Shown here: positions 10,554 to 22,835 of the stretch, in pieces | Layout of the letters: every line of letters begins with the position of its first letter | Position numbering within the stretch: the first letter of the stretch is position 1 | NCBI GenBank assembly: GCA_029204225.1 | Contig: CM055111.1 | Location: forward strand, 10,427,000 to 10,490,999 | Source of the DNA: Diphasiastrum complanatum | Lineage: Eukaryota; Streptophyta; Lycopodiopsida; Lycopodiales; Lycopodiaceae | Length of the DNA stretch: 64,000 nucleotides | Reading direction: 5' to 3' | Position numbers and translations under genes: made by a program | The notes under the pieces: generated by a model | Databases searched by the model: none | The model's input: the letters and a program-made list of their open reading frames with translations, nothing else | Told to the model about the DNA's origin: nothing

Positions 10554-11850
10554 TTGCCAATCAAACACAAGAGATACGAGGATGAGGCAGTAGTAGTAGA
10601 TGGAGGATCAGGTGTCAATTTGATCTCCACTACTTTATATGAAAAATGGGGTTTACAAGGGTTGAAGCCAACAAGATTCGCCATCAAGCTGGCGGATCAA
10701 TCTTGTGCGAAACCAAAAGGTGTAGTTGCCGATATCCCTGTAAAAATAGTAGCCATGTAGTTTGTGATTACTTTTGTAGTCATGGATATACATGAATCTC
10801 TAATTACATACACCGTGTGTTATTGGGAAGACCACGGTTGAGGACTGTGCAAGTAGTACACAACTGGGGCATGGAAAAACTAACCTTTGAGAACAGAGAG
10901 CAGGCTGTGAAGGTTGATCCAACCACATGGGCGGTGAAACCGATTGCACCCAAGGCTGATGACGGATCATCTACGACAGATCACATGATTGATCGCCCAA
11001 GGCCAGCCAAGCGAGGTCACTGTGATTCAGAGACGGATGTTGTGAGATGGACAGATGCATTAGCAACTAACTATTGTCGGGCATGTCAATATGAATCAGA
11101 TCCTGAACCTAGTACATCTTCACCCAAGTGTTACACTATTAACACGCCAATCACATTTGGGGTGAATATATTAAATGTATCATGGCTATCAGCAGAACCT
11201 ATTGAGAACCCAATGGACGATGATTTAGTCCCTTGGCAACATGCTCCAACTTATAATAAGGAGATTGAACTGACTGATGAGCAGGTCCTACACCACATGG
11301 ACCCAGATTGTTGCGGAATCAAAAAAGTACCAGCTCAACCATCGCAAAAGTCTGCCATGGTGAAAGTCTCAAGGATCGATCCACCCAAGGCACCTACGAA
11401 TAAGAAGAATCAGTTTAAGCAACGCTACAACTAGGTGATCCGATGGAGTGATCTACCTGAAGAGGCGATAGCTACGGTAGATGTTGATATTCGCAACCAC
11501 GAGGCGAATGTCACGGTAGTTCCGATGAAAGACAACAAGGACAAATCCACCAAAATGACAAAAAAGAGAAAAAAAAAAGGTGTTGGATTCCTTGAAGTCA
11601 ATAAAGATGGACTCAGATACAACATCATCTTCTACACAAGTGACAGAAAACCAAAAGATGACCAGTCGGGGCTAAGATCAATATGCTGAAAGAGGAATCT
11701 CGACGAGCACCAGTTCACGAGATGCTTGAAACTTTCAAAAAATATACCTTGGACGATGTGGTAAATATGATTCCGCGAGCTCAACGAGAACCTGATTAAA
11801 GTCAGGCACCAGCGGAACAAGTCTTCGAGGGACCTGCGCGAACACAGCTG
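10554..11850 (+). pseudogene. Tat-like gypsy protease and linker
   Basis: VVVDGGSGVNLIS (about 10587-10625) is the Tat-lineage form of the retroviral-type aspartic protease active site (D-G/T/S-G region). Downstream, LLGRPRL.TVQVVHNWGMEKLTFENREQAVKV continues the protease end and the linker to RT. The same blocks occur in the minus-strand copy at 19750-21520. The frame breaks at 10758 and again at 11432. A lysine-rich segment near 11535-11590 is part of the variable linker. Confidence 0.65.
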
Positions 11851-12800
11851 ATGAACCTTGTTGAGCCAAGTGAAGAAGAAGAAATAGTGCATGTGGGAGA
11901 GCAGTTAATGCCCACACAGTTCAAGAGACTACGATCATCGTTGGTGGAGTATAAATATTGTTTTGCCTGGAGCTATAGTGATCTTAAGGGCATTCCACCA
12001 ACAATAGTCCAACACACCATACCCTTGGTAGATGGAACAGTCCCCAAGATAAGTCGTTACTACCGCTGCAACTTGAATTATACATAGCTGATCAAGCAGG
12101 AGTTGCAAAAGCTGATGGATGTAGATTTCATTTATGAAATCGAGCACATGGAATGGGTATCGCCGATAGTTATAGCACCTAAGAAGAACGACAAAATGCG
12201 GACTTGTGTGAATCTGAAGGTGCTAAATGCAGTCACCAAAAAGGATCGTTTTCCTTTACCATTTACAGAAAGTGTCCTCGACAGAGTAGCTGGCACCGAA
12301 GCCTACAGTTTTCTAGACGACTTCAATAGCTACAACCAGGTGAAGGTAGCCCCCCAAGACCAATACAAGACAATATTTTCCACGAAATGGGGAACCTATG
12401 CCTATAAAGTGATGCCATTCGGACTTTGCAATGCCCCAAGCACCTTCCAGCGAGTCATGCAGGCGGCATTCAAATATTATTTGCAAAAATTTTCGGAAAT
12501 TTTCTTGGACGATCTGTGCGTGCATGAATCAGACTCAGAACACTTATCCAATTTAGAGGAAGTGTTACAAAAATGTCGCAACTTCCAGATCTCCTTGAAT
12601 CTAGAAAAATGTCAATTCTGGGTGACACGTGGCTTGATTCTCGGCCATATAGGGTCAAGACACGGGATCGCCACAGACCTATCAAAGATCAGGATCATTG
12701 TTGATCTACCACCACCGGGGACGATCCGCAAAGTCTACATCTTCACGGGTCATGCTAACTATTATAGGATCTTCATTCTGGATTTTACGGAGTTAGCCTG
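11851..12800 (+). pseudogene. Tat-like gypsy reverse transcriptase
   Basis: The RT blocks are in order: YCFAWSYSDLKGIPP (RT lead-in), then WVSPIVIAPKKN, MRTCVNLKVLN, TEAYSFLDDFNSYNQV, FGLCNAPSTFQRVM, and the catalytic box EIFLDDLCVH (FLDD). It finishes with VTRGLILGHIGSRHGI and IFTGHANYYRIFI. Usual Tat elements have F-x-D-D here, so the box is intact. A TAG at 12085 separates the lead-in from the main 232-codon frame, and another stop falls at about 12799, so the polyprotein is not continuous. Confidence 0.9.
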
Positions 12801-13281
12801 ACCAATTTACAAACTCACAACGGATCCACATTGGAACGAGGAAGCCTTGAAGGCTTTCCAAAAGCTTAAGGATGCAATGGTTTCAGCACCAATCTTACGC
12901 CCACCCAATTGGTCCATTGAGTTTCATGTGCATACGGGCACATCGAAGTATGCAGTTGGAGCAGTCTTAACCCAGCTAGGTGAACACAAAAAGAAATTTC
13001 CAATCCGATTTGCAAGTCGACAGCTCAGTGATACAGAAGTGAATTATTCAACCATAGAGCGGAAAGCACTGGCAATGATCTATGCGGTTAAGAAATTTCA
13101 GCACTACCTGATGGCCACACATTTCGCTTTTTATACGGACCATCAACCCTTACTCTATCTCGTTAACAAAACTTGCAACACCGGGAGAATCACCAAATGG
13201 CTACTTTTGTTGTTGGAGTTTGATTTTCGGATAGTAGTTCGCAAGGGGAAACAACACTACATGGCAGATCATGTGTCATGA
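12801..13281 (+). pseudogene. Tat-like gypsy RNase H
   Basis: LKAFQKLKDAMVSAPILRPPNW leads into HVHTGTSKYAVGAVLTQ, which aligns with the RNase H start (normally V-x-T-D-A-S); the first catalytic Asp is replaced by Gly. ERKALAMIYAVKKFQHYL and FYTDHQPLLYL match the other RNase H motifs. The frame ends at a TGA at 13279. Loss of the Asp argues against activity. Confidence 0.85.
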
Positions 13282-14708
13282 ATCAAGAAGAAGGAGGTTG
13301 CAACCCAACTCAACGATGAGCTGGCCGATGCTGTCTTATTTTACATAGACACAGTACTAGAATGGGCTGCCGACATTGTTGAATATCTAATGCACGGCCA
13401 ACCAGACAAGTCACTACCGGCGGAAATTGATCTTGAAGGCTAGACCTTATCAGCTGATTGCCGACCACTTGTATCGAGAGGTCCAGATGGGATTCTTCGG
13501 CAATGTATTCTCCCTCATGAGGCCACCCACATCATTTTGATTTCACATGAAGGCATGGGTGGAGGCCATTTTGCATCCGACATTACAGTTTGCAAGATCC
13601 TACAATCAGGATGTTGGTGGCCAACGATTCATAAGAATACGGAGGAATACTTGAGAAAGTGAGATGTGTGCCAAAGGGCGAGGAGACCAACGAGATTGAA
13701 TTATGACCTACTGCACCCGGTCTTAGCCCAAGCACCATTTGAAAAGTGAGGATTGGATTACATCGGTCCAATTCACCCTACAGCAAGGAGTTCCTAGGCT
13801 CGATACATAGTCGTAGCCACGGACTATCTCACCAAGTGGGTCAAAGCCAAGGTAGTAAGAGTAGCTGATGTTAGGACCACTGTCAAGTTCTTTATGAGAA
13901 TATCATTGTGCGCTTTGCATGCCCGGTGGAGCTAATCAACGATCGCGAAAGTCATTTCATCAATGAGACCATCAAGGACCTGTTGGAGGAATTCTTCATG
14001 ATCCATAAAACCAGTACGCCTTATTATCCTCGTGGTAATGGGCAAGCAGAATCATCCAATAAGATCATGTGTAGCGTGCTCACGAAAACAGTTGAAGCTA
14101 GCAGATCAGATTGGGAACATAAGTTGCATGCTGCTTTGTGGGCATTCAGGACAGCATATAAGGGAAGCACTGATCAAACACCTTTCCAATTGGTATATGG
14201 TCAGGATGCTGTAATGCTAGTAGAGTTTCTAGTTCCTTCATTAAGGATTGCTACAAGGCAACGCCTGAATGAATCCAAATATCTACAACTACGCCACGAA
14301 GCTCTGCATAAACACTGTGAAATACGTTTACTAGCTATGCATGCATTGGCAGCTGAAAAGGAAAGACGCAAAGCATGGCACGATCGCAGGTTACAAAAGA
14401 AGGATCTTCACTCCGGAGATCTGGTCCTGATGTATAAGACCAAGGCGATCAAGGAGAAATTAAAATTCATAGGCGAAGGTTCTTATCAGATCAAGGAAAT
14501 TCTTAATCATGGAGTTGTGAATTTAGAGAAGCTAGATGGGACACCGTTCGATACACCCATCAATGGTACCCGGTCTGGCCACCATAGTGAGATAGATCCA
14601 GATTGGTGGTGGCACATTACGAAAAGCTATTTTGATAGACCATCATCACTAGATCTAGGAAGATCAAGCCAAATCAAGCTAGATCCATCAAGATTTGGCC
14701 ATATCTAG
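13282..14708 (+). pseudogene. Tat-like gypsy integrase
   Basis: Zinc-binding and core regions are recognisable in shifting frames: HEATHIILISHEGMGGGHF, then the CQRARRP block, then GLDYIGPIHP (first catalytic Asp) and ATDYLTKWVKA. A 266-codon frame from 13908 supplies ELINDRESHF (second Asp; usually I-S-D-x-G/R), TPYYPRGNGQAESSNK (catalytic Glu) and the C-terminal RKAWHDRRL..GDLVLMYK..GEGSYQIKEI block of the GPY/F type. At least two frameshifts and three stops lie upstream of 13908. Confidence 0.88.
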
Positions 14709-15767
14709 CAAGATTGGGGAAATCCATCAGGATCCAAGAGGGATCCAGAGTCAGATGGGATAAAAAAAAAAGCAGATCATTAGATTATGCCAATAAGTCC
14801 CCTAAAATTGCAGATCAGAGACCTCGATCTCAGTAACTATGGCAAACTAAGGGCAAAATTCAATCAAAACTAATGGAACTGTTACCAATTATCCATCAGA
14901 ACTTCCAGAGAACTACCAACAGCTAGATCAAACATGGGTGAAGCTGATTACAAGTTTACAAAAGTTAGAAATCAGAGAATCTCAAGATCTCGTCAAAAAA
15001 TACTCTAAAAGAGCACTTTTTTCATGATTTTTGGAGATTCCCTAGGAGATAGCTCTTGAAACTTGGATAGCCACTAGATCTAACCCAGATGCATTTCTAA
15101 AAATCTCTGCGAGAGTTCTTGATAGAGGAATCATCATTTTTTAGTGTGTGCGAGAGTTCCCATAAGTTGATTCTTCAGAACCCTGGTAGAGCATCAAGAT
15201 CATCCTAGCAACCTTCGCAAGGTACCTAAATCGAATCAAAGCAGTGAAATGATCCTGCCTACATGGTTTGATCTTGTAAATCCAATCACAGGAACGTGTT
15301 GTACGAGAGATCACTTCCTGCAAGAGTTAAATTCTTGCAGACAGTCTGAACTCTCGCAGAACCTTCGCAGGGTAGTCAAATCACCTTCTGAACTCTCGCA
15401 GACTTCCATGAGGTCTTAGAATTTTGTGAAGAAGGTCTCTGCCAAAATTTGGGTGGAACTGAACAAGGGAAAGTGGATCTCACCTAATACGCACTCTAAA
15501 TTCCGCTATATAAGGGCTGATTTCGAGTCATTTGTCACATTTGTTGGCGAAGCTCTGTTCAAATTTTCACTGAAATTTCCAAATTCTCTATTTGTGACCA
15601 AACTTCCTACCAGTTATCATCTGCTCATACTGAACATAGATCTACGCTATGAACTACAGTTTTTGCCATCCAACACTCGTTATTCATAGTTTTTTGTCGT
15701 TTCCACACATTTTTATCCTTTTCACCATTTTTCTCACTTTTTTCGCCCTTTAACTATCACTGCTAAC
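14709..15767 (+). other. non-coding spacer with TATA box between integrase and unknown ORF
   Basis: No coding frame is recognised. TATATAA at 15507-15513 is a good TATA box about 260 bp upstream of the next ATG. The words GCGAGAGTT (twice, about 15109-15158) and AACTCTCGCAG (twice, about 15347-15400) are reverse complements of each other, so transcripts could fold. The spacer may be an internal promoter region for the following ORF, or a decayed LTR. Confidence 0.45.
15507..15513 (+). promoter_or_regulatory. TATA box candidate
   Basis: CGCTATATAAGGGCTG has the core promoter consensus, 255 bp before the ATG at 15768. Confidence 0.45.
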
Positions 15768-18700
15768 ATGGCCTCCTCATCCTCTGAAGACTCTGGCACC
15801 AAGCAGGTGATCCACCGTGAAATCTCCAAGGCCACACAGATTTTCCCTTACCCTCTAATGCTCTGATCCAACCCTGGCTACAGACAGCCGGCCCACTTCT
15901 TGAGGCAATGGGTTTTTACTCGGCGCTTTTCAATTCTGACATAAACATGGGCCTCGCCCTTCACGCTTATGCCACCTGGGAAGCGCCGAAAGCACGCTTT
16001 CACTTCCTGTACCAAGGTACCACATGTACAAGGTCAATATTAATACAAATTCGATGGTCGCCGTTGGCATTATGTCCGACGATCGTCAGTCCATCTCCCA
16101 CCATTAGGCAAAAGCCCTGATTAAACCTTTCGTTGTCAAAACCGCACCAAAGATCTCCATCCAGACTAACAATGGTTACTTGATAGATGCTATCACAGAA
16201 CCAGTCATACAGACAGCTGCAGATCTGTTGAACAACTTTCTAGTTGTTTCAACATTTCACAAGGACAGAATCCAGTCCACGCTGCTGAGTCAGATAGTGG
16301 AATCCTTTCTGGAATTTTGTGGCCCCTAAGTTGTGCCATACGACTAGTATAGCTTCCTTATTCGTGAACTAACCATCTCCGTCAAGCCAAACAACTGTGA
16401 TCATATCCCTGTAGGCCCCATGCTATGTAACTTTGCCTGCGCACTTCTCGAGACAAAAGTGTGCGATTTCCACCGTTCTAGCCTTCTTGATTCCACCGTG
16501 CCGCACACTAACCTTTATCCACCATCTCAAGCATCCACCTCCCAACCTGCAGTTACTGACACAATGGCCAACAAACAAATGCGTGGAGCTGCCTCTTCAT
16601 CTTCATCTCCACCTACTACCCGAAGACGCACAACCACCACTACACTAACCACTCCATCAACCACCGCCACTTCTTCTTTTGTGCAACCTTCCACTCCTAT
16701 CTATGTTGTCACTACCCCTCTTTCTGTTCCATCCACGACTGATTCTGTTCCCATTCCCATTTCCTCTGTCGATACCACTCCCATTTATGTTCCATTATCT
16801 ACTACTCTGTCCATCACCATCGCATCCTCCATCACTCCTGCCACCACCGTTGCTCCCCTCACGTTTAATCTATTCGATTCTCAGTTGTCTCCCGACACTC
16901 TGGCGTGGATGCAAGTCATCAATTTTTTACTCCCACGCCAGCCCATTTCTGCTCCATCCTTGTCTTCTATGCTCCACACTACACTTCAATTCCCCTATGT
17001 CCCTCCCATCCTCTCGTTTGGACAAACCGTCCTCACCCCCGTTTCTACTGTTGCTTCTAGCACCCCACCTGTTTTGCCACCAAAGGTTGCCGAGGGCAAT
17101 TAACCGTTGTGATGACGCATTTGTTCAAGCCATTTTTATATCATTGCCAGATTGGACTGATCCCACCGCCTCAGATGACATCAGGTCCAACTAGAACCTC
17201 ATTGAAGACAATGATGACGAAGCTCCACAAGTCGTCGGGGCCGATACCACACAAGCCCCTATCAGTGCTAGTGTACCGGCTGCTCCCATTGACTTAACGA
17301 CGGCGTACCAGACTCTGGGCAAATACATCCTGGAGGCGGTAGCAGCCAAGGCTATTTTGGAAAGCAGGGTACTACACCTGGCAACAAACAACACACAAAT
17401 GCGAGCGAAACTCACGAAGCTGCAACATGAGCTGATTCTAGCTCAACAACATGAACAAGAAGGGCACTGGGAGATTGCCAAGCTACAGCAGAAGGAGGAG
17501 GGCCTCAATCTATACATCCAAAGCCTCTCAAAAGCGTTGACAGAGGCCTCCACGAAGGTGCGGGAGCTTCAATCCGAAGCATCCCAACGGCTTGTCCCCC
17601 TCCAGACGCAACTACAAATTTACGAAGCAGAGAATATGCGCCTGGGGGCAGAAGTCAAAGTCTTACAAAATGAAAAACTCGTCTGGTTAGCTCAACCTGC
17701 ACCAGACTCAAGGCCGCTATCTGAATCATAGATGAATCTCTTTAGGCGTCAGGTGCAGGTCTATAGCCAAACATTAAACAACTACCAGACAGAGTTCGAT
17801 ATATCGGACAAGCGCAACTCACGAGCTCGTCCAGGCCAAACAAGCCCTCAAGGCTTGCCAACAGTTCATGGAGAAGAAGGCCCAGCCCACCCCCATAATA
17901 GCTCCACCGCCACCCGTTTTTTACGCTGCACAGGCCAGTATGAGCCAAGACCAAAGCCAACAAGCAGCCGGGGAGGTTAGTCAAGATCAAGGGTCCGAAG
18001 GCCAAGACCAAGGACCAACAGATACGGGTGCTGAGACGCGAGACCAAGGCCAAGGCGCTGGTACCAGCCAAAGCCAAGAGGAAGGATAGGCAACATCATC
18101 CAGAGGTTCGCATACCATATCTGCCAGCTGGGCCTTCCGAAGACCAAAGTCCGTGGAGAGAAAATAAATAAATTCCTATCAAAGTATCCCCACAAGTCAT
18201 CAAGAGGCGGCTTGCACATATCGTTTTCAGCTCAGACAATAAAGGGCAAGGAGCTGCAAGCATTAACTGCCCTCAAACACAACCAGAGTGATATCAACAG
18301 TTGTTTGATAGAGACCTTGCGGCCATCAGGGCCTATATGACAAGTCCGCAACAATTACGGGTGAATGCGCACTTCCTGCCATGCACACGACGATCCAAAT
18401 GGGCGGAATGCGACACCCCTCCTGGACAAGATCACAATTCAAAATTTCAACTGGCCAATCATTCCATCAGAGTATGATTGGGCTACGGATGTAGATGCCA
18501 GAAGGGCTCTCATCCTATTCACCAATAACTACTTCAACTGTCCTGATCCAACAGTCCGCACGACAGCCACTTACGTCCGGGACTTAGAACATTTAATGGG
18601 GATTGAAACAAAATAGGACAATTTTCTCCCCCCCATATTCTTTGATCCTAATAAGACGCTAGCTTTCAACAAAGTCGAAGATCAGCTGCCAGTCGCTCGT

Positions 18701-18971
18701 GTATATTATCGAGCTGCCCTTCTTGGCGATTTTTGGACGCGCAGATTCCAAGCGTGGGTCGACCAAGACTGGCTGATAGGCGTCCACAAGTCCCTTCACA
18801 CGCCCAAGGACTTGAAGAAACTGGACCGCCTCAACTTTATCGAAGACGTCATGGGCCACCTGATCTAACAAAGGCGGGCCAAGAAGACTCTTTACTGAAC
18901 CGACAAAGTGCCCAGGGACCGGCACTACTTCAGGCCGTGGGTCGTGTTGGAGGTATTCCCAACGAATTGTA
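15768..18971 (+). pseudogene. uncharacterised gypsy-associated ORF, about 1,000 codons (copy 1)
   Basis: The frame begins MASSSSEDSG at 15768 and can be followed, with stops and shifts, to VVLEVFPTNC ending at about 18971. In order: an N-terminal globular part (about 15768-16440), a Thr/Ser/Pro-rich linker (16560-16860), a leucine-rich coiled coil with heptads (17290-17730, QMRAKLTKLQHELILAQQ and on), a Gln/Gly-rich stretch of repeated SQDQ/GQDQ (17925-18090), and a C-terminal conserved part (18100-18971) that is also found on the minus strand at 3940-4790. No known family is recognised. It sits downstream of integrase, like accessory 3' ORFs of Tat elements. A structural or silencing-related role would be a guess. 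Confidence 0.55.
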
Positions 18972-19745
18972 AATAAATAAAATCGACCAATAAAATGTGT
19001 TGTGAGGGCATGGCATCATGCGCGCGTAAGCCCATGGCCCAGTGAGCAAGCAAGCTTAAGTTGTAAATAAAATAAAATAAACCTGGGCCTTTGAATTAAA
19101 ATAAAACTAGAGGCCCAAAGTCATTTTTAAACTTAGAAGATTACTTTTTAGAGTTGGGTTCAAATTGGGACTCACATGAATCTTGTGAATTTCAATGTAC
19201 TTTTTGTGGACCCTTGGATCAAGTTGGGTCCAAGATGAATGGATAACATCAATGTAAATATTAGCCAATAGGATTTTGGAGCAAGGGCCTTCCCCATTTT
19301 AAAAGGCACCATTTGTACTCTATTTCCATGCTTAATAGAGAGGAGGAGGCTCTATCATTTTGAGAGCTCAAGCATCCTCATTTGCTAATCACTCTTGCTT
19401 ATGCTATTGTTGTGGTTGCTTGTTATTTCCATTTTCCATGCTTTTTGTTTATGCTAGTTAAGGTGCAATGAAATTGAGCATTTGAGCTAACCTCCATCTC
19501 ATCTCTCTCTTTCTCTCATCTCCTTCTTCTTTCTCTTCTATTCTATCCTTTCTCTTCACCAACAATCGTGATAAAGCTAGTTAGGGGAGTAGAGTTAGTG
19601 TGAGTAGTGTTAGGGGAGATAGAGTTAGACAAAAAGTAGAAAACTAACTAAAAGTAGCATCTACGCATAGTTAGGTACCTATCCAGTGAACTAACGCTTG
19701 TTGATAGGCGTGAGGGCTATACTACACAAGATCTTTGACCCTACA
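18972..19745 (+). mobile_element. LTR-like region, probable 3' LTR after the unknown ORF
   Basis: Non-coding DNA with LTR character: CCCATTTTAAAAGGCACC (TATA-like, about 19296-19313), followed by a possible transcript start and a pyrimidine-rich downstream stretch (19500-19560). No matched partner LTR, polypurine tract or duplication could be defined. It ends where a minus-strand RT fragment begins at about 19750. Confidence 0.35.
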
Positions 19746-19749
19746 CACT

Positions 19750-21520
19750 CCAGCAAGGTGATCCAATATGCTTTCTTTAAAAGGTAATGAAAAGTGATCT
19801 TTTTGCGTCACTTTGTTCAAGGCTTTGATATTCACACAGATTCTCATGTTCCCATTTTTCTTAGAAATGACAACAATTGGCGAAACTCATTCCGTATGTT
19901 CAATTTTGTAAATAAAATCTGCTTCGAGTAATCTTTGTAACTCCTTTTTTATGAGATCAGTGACATTAGGATTACATCAATAGAATCTAGTCACTTTTAA
20001 TACTCATTAGCTATCAAGGGTATTGTATGCTTGATTACTGATGTAGGAATTCCTTTTAGATCCTTGTATGTCCAAGCAAAACAATCTTGATATTTAATCA
20101 ACAATGTCCTTAACGCTTGAAACTGCTCTGGGGTAAGTTGTGTTCCAACCTGAACAATCTTCTCAGCCTCTCCCGGTTTAGCAAGATTCATAGGCTGCTA
20201 GCGGGTTCATCATAAACTTCTTGTGTTTCTGACACTTGATTCTTAGGTTCACAATGATCTTTTGGTAACATAATAACAACATCATCCAAAGTATAGCGTT
20301 TCAAATGATCTAGCATGTCATGTTGAACTTCATCTGACTGTTCTTTTTCAAAAGGATTAACTTTTGATTTACGTTTAGCTTTTTTTGAAGGAATCGTTTG
20401 AGGAGGTGATGACTTTCTAGAAGGTGATGTCATTCTAGATGGTGAAGACTTCCTAAAAGATGATGTCTTGCGAGATTTTTGACTTGAAGAGTCATCTTTG
20501 ATCTTCCCTTTTCCTTTACCCAATAAAAGAGGTACATCTTTTGGTTTGGCTATCGGAACTGCATCTCGCAATTAATTTTTTCATTTCGGAAACGTGTTAC
20601 AATGTTGCTTAGCTTGCTTTTTCATCATTGGTCCTGTATTTTTTCCTTCTTTAATATAACTACTTTCGTCAGTTTATTGTTGGTTCATGTGATATGAAAT
20701 ATGCTCGTCAGTAAGTTCAACATTTTTTTCATAAGATAAGACATGACTGACATGAATGACTTCATCTTTAGTAAGGGCTGGAATTAGATAGGTTGATATC
20801 CATGCCACATTCATAATGTTGACTGAAAATGTGATAGGCATATCCAAAGTTCAATCAGGTATAGGAATCTTGCTCAACTTTGAATTGTCATGTCTTTGAC
20901 ACATATATCATGCTGTACAACCACAGTTGCAAGAGCTTGATTTCAATTGACAGTATCTGTTTGAGAGTCATAATGAACTCCCAAAGTTTTTACTTGTCAA
21001 TCACAAGTATGATCCGTTGTTGATGAATTATCATCTCCTTTTTGGACTACTAGTTTAATTGTCCAAGTTATTGGATGAACTTTAACTGCACGCTCACGAT
21101 TCTCAAATGTAATCTTTCCGGTCCCCCGGTTATGAACTACTTGTACAACTCATAACCATGGACGTCCCAATGGAATACAATTAATGGATGGTGCTTCAGG
21201 TAAGTCCATTACTACAAAGGTAATGACAAACTAAACCCCAGCAATCTTGACACGTATATCTTCCACTATGCCTTTAGGATGAATTGTAGTCTGAACTGTA
21301 GTATGATCAGCTCGCTTGGTAGCAAAACTTGTAGGCTTCGTCTTTGTAAGGCCCCATTCAGCACATAGCTTTGTTGAAATCGGATTAACTCATGAACCTC
21401 CATCTATCATAGCTGCCTCTTTACCTAATTGTTTATGTTGTATCGGTAGGGTGATATTTCTTTGTCGGGTGCTCATTAATGCTCACTGTTAGATCGTATC
21501 CTTCTAATTTGCACAGATCA
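19750..21520 (-). pseudogene. second Tat-like gypsy fragment: protease, linker and RT start
   Basis: On the minus strand the order is protease end (21480-21000; LINPISTKLCAEWGL, then VHNRGTGKITFENRERAVKVHP), a Ser/Lys-rich linker (20571-20188, repeated SR..SSP units), then RT lead-in FAWTYKDLKGIPTSVIKHTIP and VSPIVVISKKN..MRICVNIKALNKV down to about 19755. It aligns block for block with 10554-12290 but is truncated inside RT, before the catalytic box. Stops and shifts are frequent. A diverged relative of the plus-strand element. Confidence 0.8.
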
Positions 21521-21705
21521 TAGCCATTCAATGAAAACTAAGTTTCCCACCAAAGGACTATAATCTTAAAAAAACTTCTTAGGGGGTCATTTTACTAAGT
21601 TTAGCAAGGTAAGGAGATTACAAAGGTTAAGTATCATAAGAAAAAAAACCATTTCCTAATGTTTCGAAGAGTGAATAGAACATAATAACCACATAATAGA
21701 GCCCA

Positions 21706-21708
<3 letters not shown>

Positions 21709-21794
<86 letters not shown>
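21709..21794. repeat. (GA)n microsatellite
   Basis: About 85 bases of uninterrupted GA. It lies just beyond the 3' side of the minus-strand Penelope-like RT fragment, about 40 bp from its terminal hairpin. Confidence 0.97.
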
Positions 21795-21796
<2 letters not shown>

Positions 21797-21833
21797 CCAC
21801 CAACCGTACCCATAGTTAGAAAGGTATCTCAAA

Positions 21834-21871
21834 GGGCAGTTAGCACCTCTGAGATGGAGTGCTAACTGCCC
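21834..21871. repeat. perfect 13-bp inverted repeat (hairpin)
   Basis: GGGCAGTTAGCAC (21834-21846) and GTGCTAACTGCCC (21859-21871) are exact reverse complements around a 12-base loop. The hairpin overlaps the 3' end of the minus-strand RT frame, whose stop is at about 21862. It could be a 3'-end structure of the element or a coincidental small palindrome. Confidence 0.85.
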
Positions 21872-22510
21872 ACCAAGAGAAAATCAACATTTTTTGGTAG
21901 GGTAAACATAAGTCCAGAGAACATATTGTGTGAGAGTATTTTCTTGACGATCTCGTACAGTCTTCCTTTCATAAAAGCATTTCTTTGGAACGCCATAGCA
22001 ATGTCATTGACTTCATTAATAAAAGTACCTTGCTTGCTACAACAATACATAGCAGCAATTATTTGTGCAATAATAACTCTATAAGAGTTAAAGATAGGTC
22101 TATTGGATGCCAAGTGTATGAGCTGAAAAAAATAAAATGGAAGCTCCTTTCTTTTATCAAACTTTTTCATATAAAAAGTGTCTGACACAGAATCAAAGGT
22201 AGTAGTAATATTCAAGAAGTTTATCGTATTGTCATTAGCCTTCTCATTCTTGATGGTCAAGTACTCCAAAGGATAAATCCATTTAGCATTGTCATTGGCA
22301 CGAGGTTGTTCTTTATCTAGAAATAAAAGCACATTCGGATTGTTAATAAAGCAGATGTCATCTATATACCGAAAGGTATTCTTGAATGCCTGTGAGTATA
22401 TTTTACCAAGTCTGGCAAGTCTCTTCATAAACTATAGTTCATAAAATGACGGATACCAATTACACCAAGTAGGTGAGCATGCAAAGTCTATGGGTATACC
22501 ACAAACTTGT
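21862..22510 (-). pseudogene. reverse transcriptase fragment, Penelope-like (YIDD)
   Basis: On the minus strand, QVCGIPIDFACSPTWCN (about 22500-22450) matches the RT motif Q-x-x-G-I-P-M-G...S-P. After an in-frame TAG a 188-codon frame gives FRYIDDICFINNP (catalytic YIDD box, about 22350-22385), then IYPLEYLTIKNEK..INFLNITTTF, FYMKKFDKRKELPFYFFQLIHLASNRPI and SYRVIIAQIIAAMYCC. This order (YxDD, YP-L-L, F-L-D/N-I, DKR..FPF, SNxP, Y-G-x..Q) fits the Penelope-like or related RT families known mostly from animals. No GIY-YIG endonuclease is seen on either side. Not L1, RTE, Copia or gypsy. A group II-type or other non-LTR RT is a less likely alternative. Confidence 0.55.
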
Positions 22511-22835
22511 TTTCAAGCTTTGTTTCCTAGTCTAAGAAAGCCAAGAAACCGTGAAGTGAGCGTATTGCTTCCAAAAGTTATGCAAAAAGCACTTTACAAG
22601 ACATCTTTTTGACTATTTTAGTTAACTTACACTGCAGAGATACAGTTGGTTGCATACCTTTCAATAGTGAGTAGTCGGTTCAGGAAAGAACCAAGTAGTA
22701 TTCTGACGAAGTCGGAGCAGTATAAGAAAGCTACAGCATGAGATATCATTAGTTTCATACTATGAGATCACAAAATCTATGAACACTTGTAAAGAGAGCA
22801 CATAAGTAAGAGTTATGTTTGAATGTGTCCATCCT

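Noticed and set aside
22703-22729. CTGACGA followed by GAAA, resembling a hammerhead ribozyme core near the Penelope-like RT
   Set aside because: It is on the strand opposite the RT, the stretch between the two boxes does not pair as stem II, and no UH cleavage site with stems I/III could be drawn.
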